From Planctomycetota bacterium (GTDB lineage Bacteria > Planctomycetota > Phycisphaerae > WQYP01): a stretch of 43,055 bases of DNA. The stretch lies in assembly GCA_021851715.1 (NCBI GenBank), contig JAJZCR010000027.1, forward strand, positions 1 through 43,055, read 5' to 3'. Made by a program: the position numbers and the translations under genes. This document shows positions 1-8,874 of the stretch, in pieces. The notes under the pieces are model-generated. The model was not told the origin of the DNA. It worked only from the letters and a program-made list of their open reading frames with translations, and searched no databases. The first letter of the stretch is position 1, and each line of letters begins with the position of its first letter.

Positions 1-60
1 GGCCAGGCGGTTACAACGGTGGCCAATTCGGGCGGTAAGCCACTGGTATCAAGTACAAGT

Positions 61-142
61 GTGCCGGATTTCGTGCCGCACAATTTTGAAAATGGTGGGT
101 TTGCTTGAGTTCTTGAGGTGGGTTCGACTCCCGCCCGGCGCA
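61..142 (+). tRNA. tRNA-like 3' end (T-arm and acceptor), unresolved
   Basis: A canonical T-arm is visible: stem GTGGG (118-122), loop TTCGACT (123-129) with the invariant TTCRA, and stem CCCGC (130-134). It is followed by CCGGCGC (135-141) and A142 as discriminator, with no encoded CCA. A matching 7-bp acceptor strand GTGCCGG starts at 61 (one G-U pair), giving an 82-base span. Between them I cannot build a normal D-arm or anticodon arm. It may therefore be a decayed tRNA, a chance acceptor match to a tRNA whose 5' part lies outside the window, or part of an intron-split tRNA. A tmRNA end is less likely because the expected G3-U70 pair is absent. Confidence 0.3.
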
Positions 143-270
143 ATAACCAGAATCAATTTGTCCAAGCGGTGCTCGCAAGGTCCACCCGTGAACCATTCGG
201 CTCCGCCGATTACAATGTCCGACAATCCGACCATAGTCCGGTCGGTTCGCCCTGTATGGAATTCGGACAC

Positions 271-2073
271 ATGCTTCGAGAATTGCATATATCGAACCTG
301 GCTCTTATTGCCGATGCCACGCTGGAACTTGATGCCGGTCTGAACTGCTTTACCGGTCAGACTGGCGCAGGAAAATCCCTGGTGATCGGGGCACTGGAGA
401 TTTTATTGGGCTTTCGCTCCGCCGGCGACATGCTCCGGCATGGTGCAACAGAAGGCCGTGTTACCGGAGTGTTTCATCTGGCCAGCCCGCTGCTGCGCCG
501 ACGCCTGGCCACCCTTACCGATCTGCCAATAGAAGAGGAAGCCGAGGTTCTCCTGGTACGCCGCATTTTTGCCAGCGGCCGAACATCAGCTTCCATTGGC
601 GGCCATCCCATCAGCGCTACCATGCTCAAAGCCGTCGGCGAAACACTCGCGGATATTCATGGCCAGTACGATGCCCAATTTTTGCTCAACCCCGCCAACC
701 AACTCGCTTTGCTCGACGATTTCGGACAAACCACGGCCCTGGCGGGCCAATTCGCCCAGATCTGGCATCAAAGACATCAACTTCAGCAGCAACTGGATAA
801 CCTTGAGGCTTCTCAGACGCTGCGCCGGCAGCAACTTGAACTCTATGAATTTCAGGCTTCTGAAATTGATGCTGCGGAATTACACAGCACACCATTGGAC
901 CAACTGGAAGCCCGGCAACGCATATTGGCTAACGTGGAGAAAATAAAATCACAGGCCGAAGCCGCCTATGCCGCTCTTTATGAAGATGATTCCGCCGTTA
1001 TCGGCCGCCTCAAAACCATCGCCACCATTCTGCTGGAATTGGTCGAACTGGACGGCGAATTTTCCGAGCCAGCCAGCCAGGTGCGCGATGCCGCCATCGT
1101 CCTGGACGAAGCCGCCTTTGCCCTGCGCCGCCGCATCGACCGGCTTGAACTTAACCCGGAAGAACTCGCCGAAATCACTGATCGCCTCAATGCGATCCAT
1201 CGGCTTATTCATAAGTATGCCGGCGCTGGAGGCACGCTCGACGATGTTCTGAGCCATCGCCGCCACATAGGCGAAGAACTCAACCGTTTGCGCCAAGCCC
1301 ACGCCGATGTCTCCGAATTGTCCGCCCAACTGGCCACACTGAAAAAGCAGCTCACTGAATTGGGACAGCGGCTTTCGGCGGGCCGGCAACAGGCGGCGAA
1401 AACACTTATCCCTCTTGTCCACCGGCAACTTGCGGACTTAGGCATGAAGGAGGCTCGCTTTCACGTGGAATTTATCGCCCCGGTCCCGGGGGTTCCATCA
1501 GTCCAGGCTGATGGATCATCGCAAGGGTTGGAATCCGTGGAGTTGATGATTGCTCCAAACCCCGGCCAGCCCGCCGCCCCACTGCGAAAGATTGCCAGCG
1601 GCGGCGAATTGTCACGTATTATGCTGGCCATCAAGTCCATTCTCGCCACCTCCGACCGCGTAAGCGTACTGGTGTTTGACGAAATCGACGCCAATGTTGG
1701 CGGCCGAATGGGGGCCGTCATCGGCGAAAAACTGCACCGGCTGGCCCGCGGCCATCAGGTATTGTGCATCACGCATTTGCCGCAAATCGCCAGCTTTGCC
1801 GACCGGCATATCACCATTCACAAAACCGTTGAAAATAACCAGAGCTTCACCAATGTTCGCCGCCTGGAGGGACCGGAGCGCACCCGCGAACTGGCCGAGA
1901 TGATAACCGGTAAAAATGTCACGCCCATCTCTTTAGCCCAAGCCCAGGAACTGCTGGAACTGGCTCAGCACCCCGCGATCACATCCTCCACCCCGGCCGC
2001 ACGTGCCGAGAACCCTGCGCCGGCACCGCAAAAGGCCGTCCGGAAAAAATCCCCTGCTCGCCGCAGTCCCTGA
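271..2073 (+). CDS. recN: DNA repair protein RecN
   Basis: RecN is an SMC-like ATPase that acts at double-strand breaks in homologous recombination. The 600-residue product has Walker A GQTGAGKS (residues 29-36), a long alpha-helical coiled-coil middle, the ABC signature ASGGELSR, Walker B SVLVFDEIDANVGG and the switch histidine in VLCITHLPQ. These are the full RecN set at about the usual length. The reading frame is open further upstream, but the family N-terminus (LRELHISNLALI) fits ATG 271; ATG 256 is an alternative and neither has a strong ribosome site. The C-terminus ends in an Ala/Pro/Lys-rich tail of roughly 35 residues that looks disordered. It appears monocistronic. Confidence 0.95.
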   Translation: MLRELHISNLALIADATLELDAGLNCFTGQTGAGKSLVIGALEILLGFRSAGDMLRHGATEGRVTGVFHLASPLLRRRLATLTDLPIEEEAEVLLVRRIFASGRTSASIGGHPISATMLKAVGETLADIHGQYDAQFLLNPANQLALLDDFGQTTALAGQFAQIWHQRHQLQQQLDNLEASQTLRRQQLELYEFQASEIDAAELHSTPLDQLEARQRILANVEKIKSQAEAAYAALYEDDSAVIGRLKTIATILLELVELDGEFSEPASQVRDAAIVLDEAAFALRRRIDRLELNPEELAEITDRLNAIHRLIHKYAGAGGTLDDVLSHRRHIGEELNRLRQAHADVSELSAQLATLKKQLTELGQRLSAGRQQAAKTLIPLVHRQLADLGMKEARFHVEFIAPVPGVPSVQADGSSQGLESVELMIAPNPGQPAAPLRKIASGGELSRIMLAIKSILATSDRVSVLVFDEIDANVGGRMGAVIGEKLHRLARGHQVLCITHLPQIASFADRHITIHKTVENNQSFTNVRRLEGPERTRELAEMITGKNVTPISLAQAQELLELAQHPAITSSTPAARAENPAPAPQKAVRKKSPARRSP

Positions 2074-2100
2074 AATTTGCATCCGGCAAGAGCGATGAGA

Positions 2101-2157
2101 CTGCCACAACAAATCAGGGCAAGGGTGGAAACGGCGACTGGAATTGGCAGTTTTTTT
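2101..2157 (+). terminator. possible terminator after recN
   Basis: CTGCCA (2101-2106) is complementary to TGGCAG (2145-2150), which is followed directly by seven T (2151-2157). The stem is only 6 bp and the loop is long (38 bases), so this is a weak call. The T-run also runs into a TTGACA at 2156-2161. Confidence 0.3.
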
Positions 2158-2166
2158 GACACACAC

Positions 2167-2196
2167 TTGCTAAACAGCGACACCCGCGCCTATTAT
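2167..2196 (+). promoter_or_regulatory. candidate promoter of trpB
   Basis: TTGCTA (2167-2172), an 18-base spacer and TATTAT (2191-2196) lie 25 bases before the trpB start. A better -35 word, TTGACA at 2156-2161, has no good -10 at the normal distance. No trp leader peptide with tandem Trp codons is visible. Confidence 0.4.
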
Positions 2197-2220
2197 TATG
2201 AAGTGTTATAAAGGATTTTC

Positions 2221-3531
2221 ATGCCAACTGCCGGTATTATATCCCCACCCGATTCAGGTGTACCCAGACTTTCCTCGACACAAGTTGCGGCCGCTGCCAT
2301 CACCGCCAAAGCCACCGGCAACGTACCCGATGCCGCCGGCCATTTCGGTCCCTTCGGCGGCGTCTACGTGCCGGAAACCCTGATGATTGCCGTGCATCAA
2401 TTGGCCCAGGAGTACGAGCGTGCCCGTCAGGATGCATCTTTTGCCCAACAACTGGCGTTTTACCTGACCGAATTTGCCGGCCGGCCCACGCCGCTGTATT
2501 TCGCCCGTCGGCTGACGGAAATGGCCGGCGGTGCCCGTATTTACCTCAAACGCGAAGACTTGGCCCACACCGGTGCCCACAAAATCAACAATACCATCGG
2601 CCAGGGGCTGCTGACCTTACGTATGAAAAAAAAACGGGTTATCGCGGAAACGGGTGCCGGACAGCATGGCGTTGCTACCGCCACCGCCGCCGCCGCCTTC
2701 GGACTTTCCTGTGATGTTTACATGGGTGCGGAAGATATCCGTCGCCAGTCCCTCAACGTCTTTCGCATGAAACTGCTCGGAGCCAGCGTGATCAGTGTCG
2801 AAACCGGAGCTAAAACACTTAAAGACGCCACCAACGAAGCCATGCGGGATTGGATGGGTTCGGTGGAGCACACACATTACATTATCGGCTCCGTGGTAGG
2901 ACCGCACCCCTTCCCAAAAATTGTGCGCGATTTTCAAAGTGTGATCGGTACGGAAACAAAACGCCAGGCACTGGAAACACTTCACCGCCTGCCTGATGCC
3001 ATTGTGGCCTGCGTGGGAGGTGGTTCCAATGCCGCCGGAATGTTCTATCCTTTTGTGGACGATTCCGCCGTTGCACTGATTGGCGTGGAGGCTGGTGGCC
3101 GGGGCAATAATGCCGGCCAGCACGCAGCATCGCTCACCTTCGGCCAACCCGGCGTCCTGCATGGGTCACTTTCGTACGTGCTGCAAAATCAGGACGGCCA
3201 AACCGCGGATGTTCATAGCGTCAGTGCCGGACTTGATTATCCCGGTGTCGGCCCGGAACATTCCTATTGGAAAGACACCCGCCGCGTGAAGTATGTCACT
3301 GTCTCCGATGCCCAGGCATTGGAAGCTTTCGGCATCCTGGCCCGTACGGAAGGCATAATTCCCGCCCTGGAATCCGCCCATGCCGTTGCCTTTGCCCTGA
3401 CCCAGGCCCGCAACATGACCAAGGATCAAATTCTCGTGATTAACTTAAGCGGGCGTGGAGATAAGGATTGCATGGAAGTGGCCCGACTTACCGGGGCGGA
3501 TCAGACGCTTACCGCCGCTACACCGGCTTGA
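2221..3531 (+). CDS. trpB: tryptophan synthase beta chain
   Basis: TrpB condenses indole with L-serine to give L-tryptophan, using PLP in the cytoplasm. The 436-residue protein has [14 protein letters not shown] near residue 41, the PLP lysine in HTGAHKINN (K121) and the phosphate-binding GGGSNAAG loop, and ends with the usual LSGRGDKD motif. An AAGGAT ribosome site precedes ATG 2221. The first ~35 residues are an Ala/Pro-rich extension before the family start. trpA is not adjacent, so the alpha partner must be encoded elsewhere. A lipoprotein gene follows 29 bases downstream on the same strand. Confidence 0.95.
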   Translation: MPTAGIISPPDSGVPRLSSTQVAAAAITAKATGNVPDAAGHFGPFGGVYVPETLMIAVHQLAQEYERARQDASFAQQLAFYLTEFAGRPTPLYFARRLTEMAGGARIYLKREDLAHTGAHKINNTIGQGLLTLRMKKKRVIAETGAGQHGVATATAAAAFGLSCDVYMGAEDIRRQSLNVFRMKLLGASVISVETGAKTLKDATNEAMRDWMGSVEHTHYIIGSVVGPHPFPKIVRDFQSVIGTETKRQALETLHRLPDAIVACVGGGSNAAGMFYPFVDDSAVALIGVEAGGRGNNAGQHAASLTFGQPGVLHGSLSYVLQNQDGQTADVHSVSAGLDYPGVGPEHSYWKDTRRVKYVTVSDAQALEAFGILARTEGIIPALESAHAVAFALTQARNMTKDQILVINLSGRGDKDCMEVARLTGADQTLTAATPA

Positions 3532-3560
3532 CCATGAAAACCACATGCGAGGTAATTTTT

Positions 3561-3980
3561 ATGCGCAATCGTTCCGCTGGATCCATTATTACCTCCACCA
3601 CTCTTGGCACGGCGTTTTTTATGACGCTGCTTTGCCTGGGGGGCTGCGGCTCGCACACCTATGGACCGGGTACAGCCTTGCGGTCTCCAAATAATTTCGG
3701 CGGTTCAGACAGTCGGCTCAATGGCAGTCAAACACCTCATCCCCTGCTGGTGGTCAGTTTGCCCAATCACCCCGGTCAACCTGTACACGTCGATACCGTT
3801 ATGAGCGCTCTGCTGCCGCACCCGCCTGCGGCACGCCCCGGGCGGCCACCGGTAATCTCATCCGAACCCACTCCCGTAAACGTGATTGTAATGCCGACGC
3901 AGCGCACCACGCAGCCAGCGAGCACCCGTTCCGCTGCCACGGCCCCCTCCACCGGTCATGCAGTCAGGCCGGCCCGATAG
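3561..3980 (+). CDS. small putative lipoprotein, function unknown
   Basis: This is a 139-residue protein I do not recognise. It begins with a hydrophobic signal (TLGTAFFMTLLCLGGC) whose LGGC fits a lipobox, so an acylated outer-layer protein is inferred. The rest is rich in Pro, Thr, Ser and Ala, with no catalytic motif, and looks disordered or linker-like. ATG 3561 is chosen because GAGGT lies 7-8 bases upstream; ATG 3534 in the same frame is an alternative. It is 29 bases after trpB and may be read through from it, but nothing links it to tryptophan synthesis. It converges on the stress-protein gene that ends at 4062. Confidence 0.6.
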   Translation: MRNRSAGSIITSTTLGTAFFMTLLCLGGCGSHTYGPGTALRSPNNFGGSDSRLNGSQTPHPLLVVSLPNHPGQPVHVDTVMSALLPHPPAARPGRPPVISSEPTPVNVIVMPTQRTTQPASTRSAATAPSTGHAVRPAR

Positions 3981-4061
3981 TCGTCGGTATGCCCGCAGCC
4001 TTCCAATGCAGCCCCATTCATTCACCAGTATGTCTGATCAAAGGGCCTCCACCCCACGCCC

Positions 4062-4472
4062 TTACAAGTTCCCACCCCAGTCCGGCGGCAGCGCCAGCAC
4101 TGGCCAGCGACTGGCATTCAATATCGCCCGCTGCACATTGCCTTCAATCAGCCGTTCTAACACTCCCTGTCGTGAAAGGCCGAGCACAATCATCGTCACC
4201 TGATGTTCTTCCGCCGTTTTCAGCAAGCCATCCACCACATCATTGGCAAAAAGCAGCAGTGATTCCACCTGCGGCGTAATTTCCTTGAGCCTCTGGGTTA
4301 TCTCCCGCAACGCTTTTTCACCGGATGTTCCCTGCAGAGGTCCCTCTCCCGAGCCACTTTCCACATGGACTGCCAAAATCGGCGCATCAAGCTTGATCGC
4401 CCAACGGCCAATCGCATCAATACGCGAGTCCACCACCCATTGGTCGGAAATTGCCAGCAGTATCTTGCTCAT
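4062..4472 (-). CDS. universal stress protein family (UspA-like)
   Basis: This single-domain 136-residue cytoplasmic protein has the Usp alpha/beta fold pattern: N-terminal KILLAISD strand, APILAVHVE second strand, and TMIVLGLSRQG near residue 98. The family's nucleotide loop G-2x-G-9x-G-(S/T) is only partly kept (GLSRQG, then a stretch ending GNVQRA). It may therefore belong to the non-ATP-binding type. An AAGGAA ribosome site precedes ATG 4472. It lies 134 bases downstream of priA on the same strand, with no obvious terminator between them, so it may be co-transcribed or have its own promoter. Confidence 0.8.
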   Translation of the reverse strand: MSKILLAISDQWVVDSRIDAIGRWAIKLDAPILAVHVESGSGEGPLQGTSGEKALREITQRLKEITPQVESLLLFANDVVDGLLKTAEEHQVTMIVLGLSRQGVLERLIEGNVQRAILNASRWPVLALPPDWGGNL

Positions 4473-4606
4473 GGTGATTCCTTACTGAACTGCACCGCTT
4501 GAAGTCTTATGGGGGCCGTCATCATCGTCTCCATAGGCTTGCACGTTCTCCATCGCAGTTGGCACATTATACTCCAACTCCCGGCCCATGCAGGGTTTTG
4601 CAGGCG

Positions 4607-7075
4607 TCATTGCATCTGCAATGGATCCACGTCAATGAACAAAGCTGCTTTAAGAGCCGCGAAAACCTTTTGCTCACGAAGAGCCGCCAATACCTGCTGC
4701 AAATGGACTGCACCTCGTGCAAACAATAGAATCTCCCATCGAAACTCTTCCGCCAATCGCGATAGCGGAGCCAATTGAGGCCCGGCCACACGCACTCCAT
4801 CCTCCAGTTTCAACCGCTGCAGCACCGCTGCGATATGTCGGGCCAGCAACAGGGCCTGCCCCTGCGCAAGATTATGATTTTTGTCGCTGACTACCAACCG
4901 GACAATTCGGCCATACGGCGGATAGCCCAGTGCCTGCCGATGCGGCAGTTCCTTACTGATAAACCCCGTATAGTCATGCTGGGCAGCGTACGCAATGGCG
5001 GGTTCGTCCGGCCCAAAACTCTGCACCACCACAGTACCCTGTTGCTTTGCCCGGCCGCTGCGACCTGCCACCTGACAAATCAGGTCAAACGTGCGTTCCG
5101 ACGCCCGGAAATCCGGCGTACTCATCGCCAGGTCAGCATTGAGCACCCCCACCAACCGCACGTTGGGGAAATCCAATCCTTTAGCAATCATCTGCGTACC
5201 CAGAAGAATATCCACTTCTCCATCGCCAAACTCCGCCAGCACCCGCTGGTAGTCCCGCCCCTGCCGCATGGTATCACTGTCCATGCGCAACAATCGTGCC
5301 TGGGGAAACTTTCTTTTCACCTCATCTTCCGCACGCTGTGTGCCCTGACCCAGCGACACCACCTTCGCATGGCACTGCGGGCAACTTTTGGGCAGCAATC
5401 GACTCGCCAGACAATAATGGCACCGTACCACAGCCGGCTCCGCTGATGCCTGCTGCTCGCTGCCCTCCAGCCGGTGTACCACCATCGTGGCATCACAATT
5501 ATCGCATAGTAAAACCCAATCGCACCTGGCGCACGCCACGTAGTGGGCATAACCCCGCCGATTTAACAGCAAGATGACCTGGCCCTTATCGCGTAAAGCC
5601 TCTTTCATCTGATGCTCCAGCACCATGGAAAGAATGTGCAACCCCGGGCGCTGGCGCTTTTCAGCTTTCATATCCACACGCAAAACCCGCGGCATCGCCG
5701 TGCCCAGCGGACGGCTGGTTAACTTCAGCAGCGAATAATGCGGGTTAATCTGCCCATTGTGCCAGCTTTCCAGCGATGGCGTGGCCGACCCCAGAATCAC
5801 CGGAATGTTGAGCATCTGGCCGCGCCGCACTGCCACATCCCGCCCGTTATAGCGCGGTGTGCTGTCCTGTTTGTAAGATGAGTCATGCTCTTCATCCACC
5901 ACAATCAATCCCAAATTGGTTGCCGGAGCAAATATCGCCGAACGCACTCCGACAATCACCTGCGCCCAGCCGTCCGCCACCGCTCGCCAGTGCTGATGCC
6001 GCTGCGAATCAGTAAGCCCGCTGTGCATAATCGCCACGCGATCAAAGCGTTCGGTAAATCGTTGCACAGTCTGCGGTGTAAGCGAAATTTCCGGTACCAG
6101 CACAATCACCCGCCTGCCCGCTCTCACCACCTGTTCCGCCGCCCGTAAATACACTTCCGTCTTTCCCGAGCCAGTCACGCCTTGAATCAGCCGCACGGCA
6201 AACGTCGGCTGATCCAGCAGGGGCTGTAGATTTGCAAGCACCACCTGCTGTTCTGCGGTCAGACGCAGACGTTCTTTCCCATTGGTTGTCCCTTTCGCAC
6301 CCCCCGGCGAGAGTGCCTCCTGGTCGTGGCGGTCTGCCGCCGCTCCCTCATCACCCGGCCGCAATGTTTGTTGTTTTATCGCCAGAAAGCCGCGATTGAC
6401 TAACCGCTTGAGCGTAGCCGCCGAAATGCCTGCAAATTCCAGCACCGCCATCTGCGTGCGTGGCTGCGCAGCCAACCACGGGATCAGCCGCTGGAGTAAT
6501 TCCCGATCGCGCCGCAAAATCCGGCCGATGCCTGCTGACACAGCGGCATTCGCCGCTGCCCATGATGGCCCGGCTGTTACCAGCCGCTGTTTCGGCAGTC
6601 GAGCATTGGTTTTCACACCGGCCGGAACAATGGCACTTAATACCAGTCCTAATGGCGCACAATAATAACGTGCCATCCACCGCGCCAATGCCAATAAATC
6701 CTGTGGCACCACTGCAACATCCGTATGCACCATCAGAATATCTTTTATCTGCGGCTTGTGAGAAAGGCTTTTTTTATTCGACGGCCACAGTAGACCACCA
6801 CATTCGCCCGGTTCCGCAGCAGCAACCGTCTCGTCCGAACTCTCCCGCGACTCTTGCAAGTCGGACATTTCACCTGCTTCCAGCAAGACTCCCGGTACCG
6901 GCCTGTTGCCGCGCCCCAGCGGCACGGTCACGCGAGCCCCGGGCACGGCAACTGATGCCAAGTCTTGGGGAATGCGGTAAGTCAGCACCGCATCCAGCGC
7001 CTGATCCACCGCCACGTTCGCATAAGTCGCACCATCCACCACGATGCCCTGTCGATCAATTTGCCATCCAATCAT
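4607..7075 (-). CDS. priA: primosomal protein N' (replication restart helicase PriA)
   Basis: PriA is a 3'-5' superfamily 2 helicase that recognises stalled forks and reloads the replisome. The 822-residue product has the N-terminal 3'-DNA-binding domain (YANVAVDQALD...), Walker A GVTGSGKT (299-306), a DEEH box followed by the PriA-specific SSYKQDSTPRYNGRDVA, and the zinc-binding cysteine pairs (CARC, CDNC, CHYC, CPQC). It ends with the helicase and C-terminal domains. It is somewhat longer than many PriA proteins because of a low-complexity insertion at about residues 68-110. The start at 7075 fits the family and leaves almost no 5' leader after a TATAAT at 7084-7089. Confidence 0.95.
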   Translation of the reverse strand: MIGWQIDRQGIVVDGATYANVAVDQALDAVLTYRIPQDLASVAVPGARVTVPLGRGNRPVPGVLLEAGEMSDLQESRESSDETVAAAEPGECGGLLWPSNKKSLSHKPQIKDILMVHTDVAVVPQDLLALARWMARYYCAPLGLVLSAIVPAGVKTNARLPKQRLVTAGPSWAAANAAVSAGIGRILRRDRELLQRLIPWLAAQPRTQMAVLEFAGISAATLKRLVNRGFLAIKQQTLRPGDEGAAADRHDQEALSPGGAKGTTNGKERLRLTAEQQVVLANLQPLLDQPTFAVRLIQGVTGSGKTEVYLRAAEQVVRAGRRVIVLVPEISLTPQTVQRFTERFDRVAIMHSGLTDSQRHQHWRAVADGWAQVIVGVRSAIFAPATNLGLIVVDEEHDSSYKQDSTPRYNGRDVAVRRGQMLNIPVILGSATPSLESWHNGQINPHYSLLKLTSRPLGTAMPRVLRVDMKAEKRQRPGLHILSMVLEHQMKEALRDKGQVILLLNRRGYAHYVACARCDWVLLCDNCDATMVVHRLEGSEQQASAEPAVVRCHYCLASRLLPKSCPQCHAKVVSLGQGTQRAEDEVKRKFPQARLLRMDSDTMRQGRDYQRVLAEFGDGEVDILLGTQMIAKGLDFPNVRLVGVLNADLAMSTPDFRASERTFDLICQVAGRSGRAKQQGTVVVQSFGPDEPAIAYAAQHDYTGFISKELPHRQALGYPPYGRIVRLVVSDKNHNLAQGQALLLARHIAAVLQRLKLEDGVRVAGPQLAPLSRLAEEFRWEILLFARGAVHLQQVLAALREQKVFAALKAALFIDVDPLQMQ

Positions 7076-7083
7076 CGTGGGCC

Positions 7084-7104
7084 ATTATAGTCGCTGCGCA
7101 GCGA
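7084..7104 (-). promoter_or_regulatory. priA -10 box with adjoining palindrome
   Basis: Read on the minus strand, a perfect TATAAT (7089-7084) lies about 9 bases before the priA start codon. Directly upstream of it is the perfect 14-bp palindrome TCGCTGCGCAGCGA (7091-7104). No good -35 box is at the standard distance. Transcription would start next to the ATG, so the mRNA could be leaderless. Confidence 0.4.
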
Positions 7105-7285
7105 TGATTCGAATTGCCAAGGCCAGGCACTCATTGTGCCGACCGAACCAACGCCGCGCGACCAGCCATGCAAAAAGGACTAAGACATTGTTGCGATCTG
7201 CGGTGAACATCAGCCTGGGAATTGGCCGCGATGAACTCCGAACGCTCGCTTGACGGCATCGCTGAATTAGCGTGAGATTGCACGC

Positions 7286-7981
7286 ATGGTTGAACCCACA
7301 TCCCTCGTTTTAGTCATTGAAGACGATGCCCCGATCCGTCATTTTTTGCGCATCAGCCTGCAAACCCAGGGTTATCGCTATACTGAGGCGGAAACGGCCC
7401 GCGACGGATTGCTGGCGGCTACCTCGCAATCGCCGGATGTGATCATTCTAGATCTGGGTCTGCCGGATATGGATGGAGTCGACCTGGTGCGTCAAATTCG
7501 GTCTTGGTCCACCATGCCGGTTATTGTGATTTCCGCCCGCGGTAAAGAGCAGGACAAAGTAATAGCCTTGGATGCTGGAGCGGACGATTATCTCACCAAA
7601 CCTTTCGGCATTGGTGAACTGACGGCTCGGCTGCGGGCGGCCCTGCGCCGCCGCGCTTTGCAAAGTGACACCGGAGAGCCGGTTTTTACCGTTGGTGCCC
7701 TGCGTGTGGACCGTGCGACACGGAGCGTTTCCATCAACCAGCGCCCCTTGCACCTGACTCCCAACGAATACCGGCTGCTGGCCATTTTAGTGGAGCACGC
7801 GGGCAAGGTGTTGACGCACCGGCAGTTGCTTAAAGAAGTCTGGGGGCCGCAGGCCACCGAGGAAACGCACTATCTACGGGTGTATATAAACCAATTGCGG
7901 CAAAAGCTTGAGGTCCACCCAGCCCAGCCCCGTTACCTGCTTACCGAGCCGGGGGTTGGTTATCGCCTGGCCGTGGAATGA
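7286..7981 (+). CDS. OmpR/KdpE-type response regulator
   Basis: This is a 231-residue two-component regulator. The receiver domain has the acidic pair EDD (12-14), phospho-acceptor D56 in IILDLGLPD, S83 and K105 in LTKPFG. A winged-helix DNA-binding domain follows from about residue 130 (LTPNEYRLLAILVEHAGKVL...VYINQLRQKLE). Overall wording is closest to KdpE, which controls the potassium pump kdpFABC, but no kdp gene or histidine kinase lies nearby, so I give no symbol. ATG 7286 has no clear ribosome site. A biotin ligase gene follows after 45 bases on the same strand. Confidence 0.85.
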   Translation: MVEPTSLVLVIEDDAPIRHFLRISLQTQGYRYTEAETARDGLLAATSQSPDVIILDLGLPDMDGVDLVRQIRSWSTMPVIVISARGKEQDKVIALDAGADDYLTKPFGIGELTARLRAALRRRALQSDTGEPVFTVGALRVDRATRSVSINQRPLHLTPNEYRLLAILVEHAGKVLTHRQLLKEVWGPQATEETHYLRVYINQLRQKLEVHPAQPRYLLTEPGVGYRLAVE

Positions 7982-8026
7982 GCGGTGGGCTGGTGCTCTA
8001 TCCCGTAACACCCCAATGGAGAACAC

Positions 8027-8782
8027 ATGCACTTGGTGGTTTTGTCCAGCATTGATTCAACCAATAGCGAAGCGCAACGGCGCTGGCTGACCAGCTACCC
8101 TGCACCCGACCCGGCCGCCAAAGCCATTGCTGTGGTGGCGGAGATTCAGACTGCGGGCCAGGGCCGCACCGGCCGAAACTGGCAAAGCCCTCGCGGGGGA
8201 TTGTGGCTAAGCATTGCCTGGCCGATGCGTGGTTCGCCGGATTGCTATCAGCCGCTGCCGCTGGCAGCAGGTCTCGCGGCAGCCCAAGCCATACAGGCCT
8301 GTGAAAACATTGCCCCCTTCATCAAATGGCCCAATGACTTGTTGATTGGTAACAAAAAAGTTGCGGGAATTCTGTGCCAGGCGTACCCGAATTGGCCTAC
8401 TCCCGCTGTGATTCTGGGAGTGGGAATTAACGCTAATTTTGATCCGAAAGTATTCGGCCAGCCATTACGGCAGCCAGCCACTACATTGCAGCATGAGCTT
8501 CATCACCCAATCGATTTACAGGCCTTGCAAAGTCGATTGCTGGAAACATTGGAGCACCATCTGCCCATTCTGGATCGTGGCGATTTTGCAGATCTACTGC
8601 TACCGCAAATTCGCCCGCGCCTGGCGTGGCAGAGGCAGCAGGTGCGCTGCGGACCGGAAACGGGTGAATCCGCGGTCGAGGGACGTTTTGTCGGCGTAGA
8701 CGCCGTGGGTCAGGCACTGATTCAAACGCCGTCCGGCGTGCGCTCTTTTTGTGCCGACGAATTGCGCCGGGTTTTGCCATAA
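8027..8782 (+). CDS. birA: biotin--[acetyl-CoA-carboxylase] ligase
   Basis: This enzyme activates biotin with ATP and attaches it to the carrier lysine of biotin-dependent carboxylases. The 251-residue protein has STNSEA (11-16), the biotin/AMP loop GQGRTGRNW (44-52), KWPNDLLIGNKKVAGIL (100-116, catalytic lysine K111) and GVGIN. It is the short monofunctional type: there is no N-terminal helix-turn-helix, so it should not act as the bio repressor. The small C-terminal domain ends with EGRFVGVDAVGQALI. GGAG lies upstream of ATG 8027. It probably shares a transcript with the response regulator before it. Confidence 0.92.
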   Translation: MHLVVLSSIDSTNSEAQRRWLTSYPAPDPAAKAIAVVAEIQTAGQGRTGRNWQSPRGGLWLSIAWPMRGSPDCYQPLPLAAGLAAAQAIQACENIAPFIKWPNDLLIGNKKVAGILCQAYPNWPTPAVILGVGINANFDPKVFGQPLRQPATTLQHELHHPIDLQALQSRLLETLEHHLPILDRGDFADLLLPQIRPRLAWQRQQVRCGPETGESAVEGRFVGVDAVGQALIQTPSGVRSFCADELRRVLP

Positions 8783-8874
8783 TAGCAGCCCAAGATCATT
8801 ATGTAGATTCATGACAATGGACACTGCGGTGCCTGGAAGCCAGCCGCGCTTATACTCGAAAAATTCCCACGGCC

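Noticed and set aside
2617..3162. 181-codon minus-strand frame inside trpB
   Set aside because: Shadow of the conserved trpB frame.
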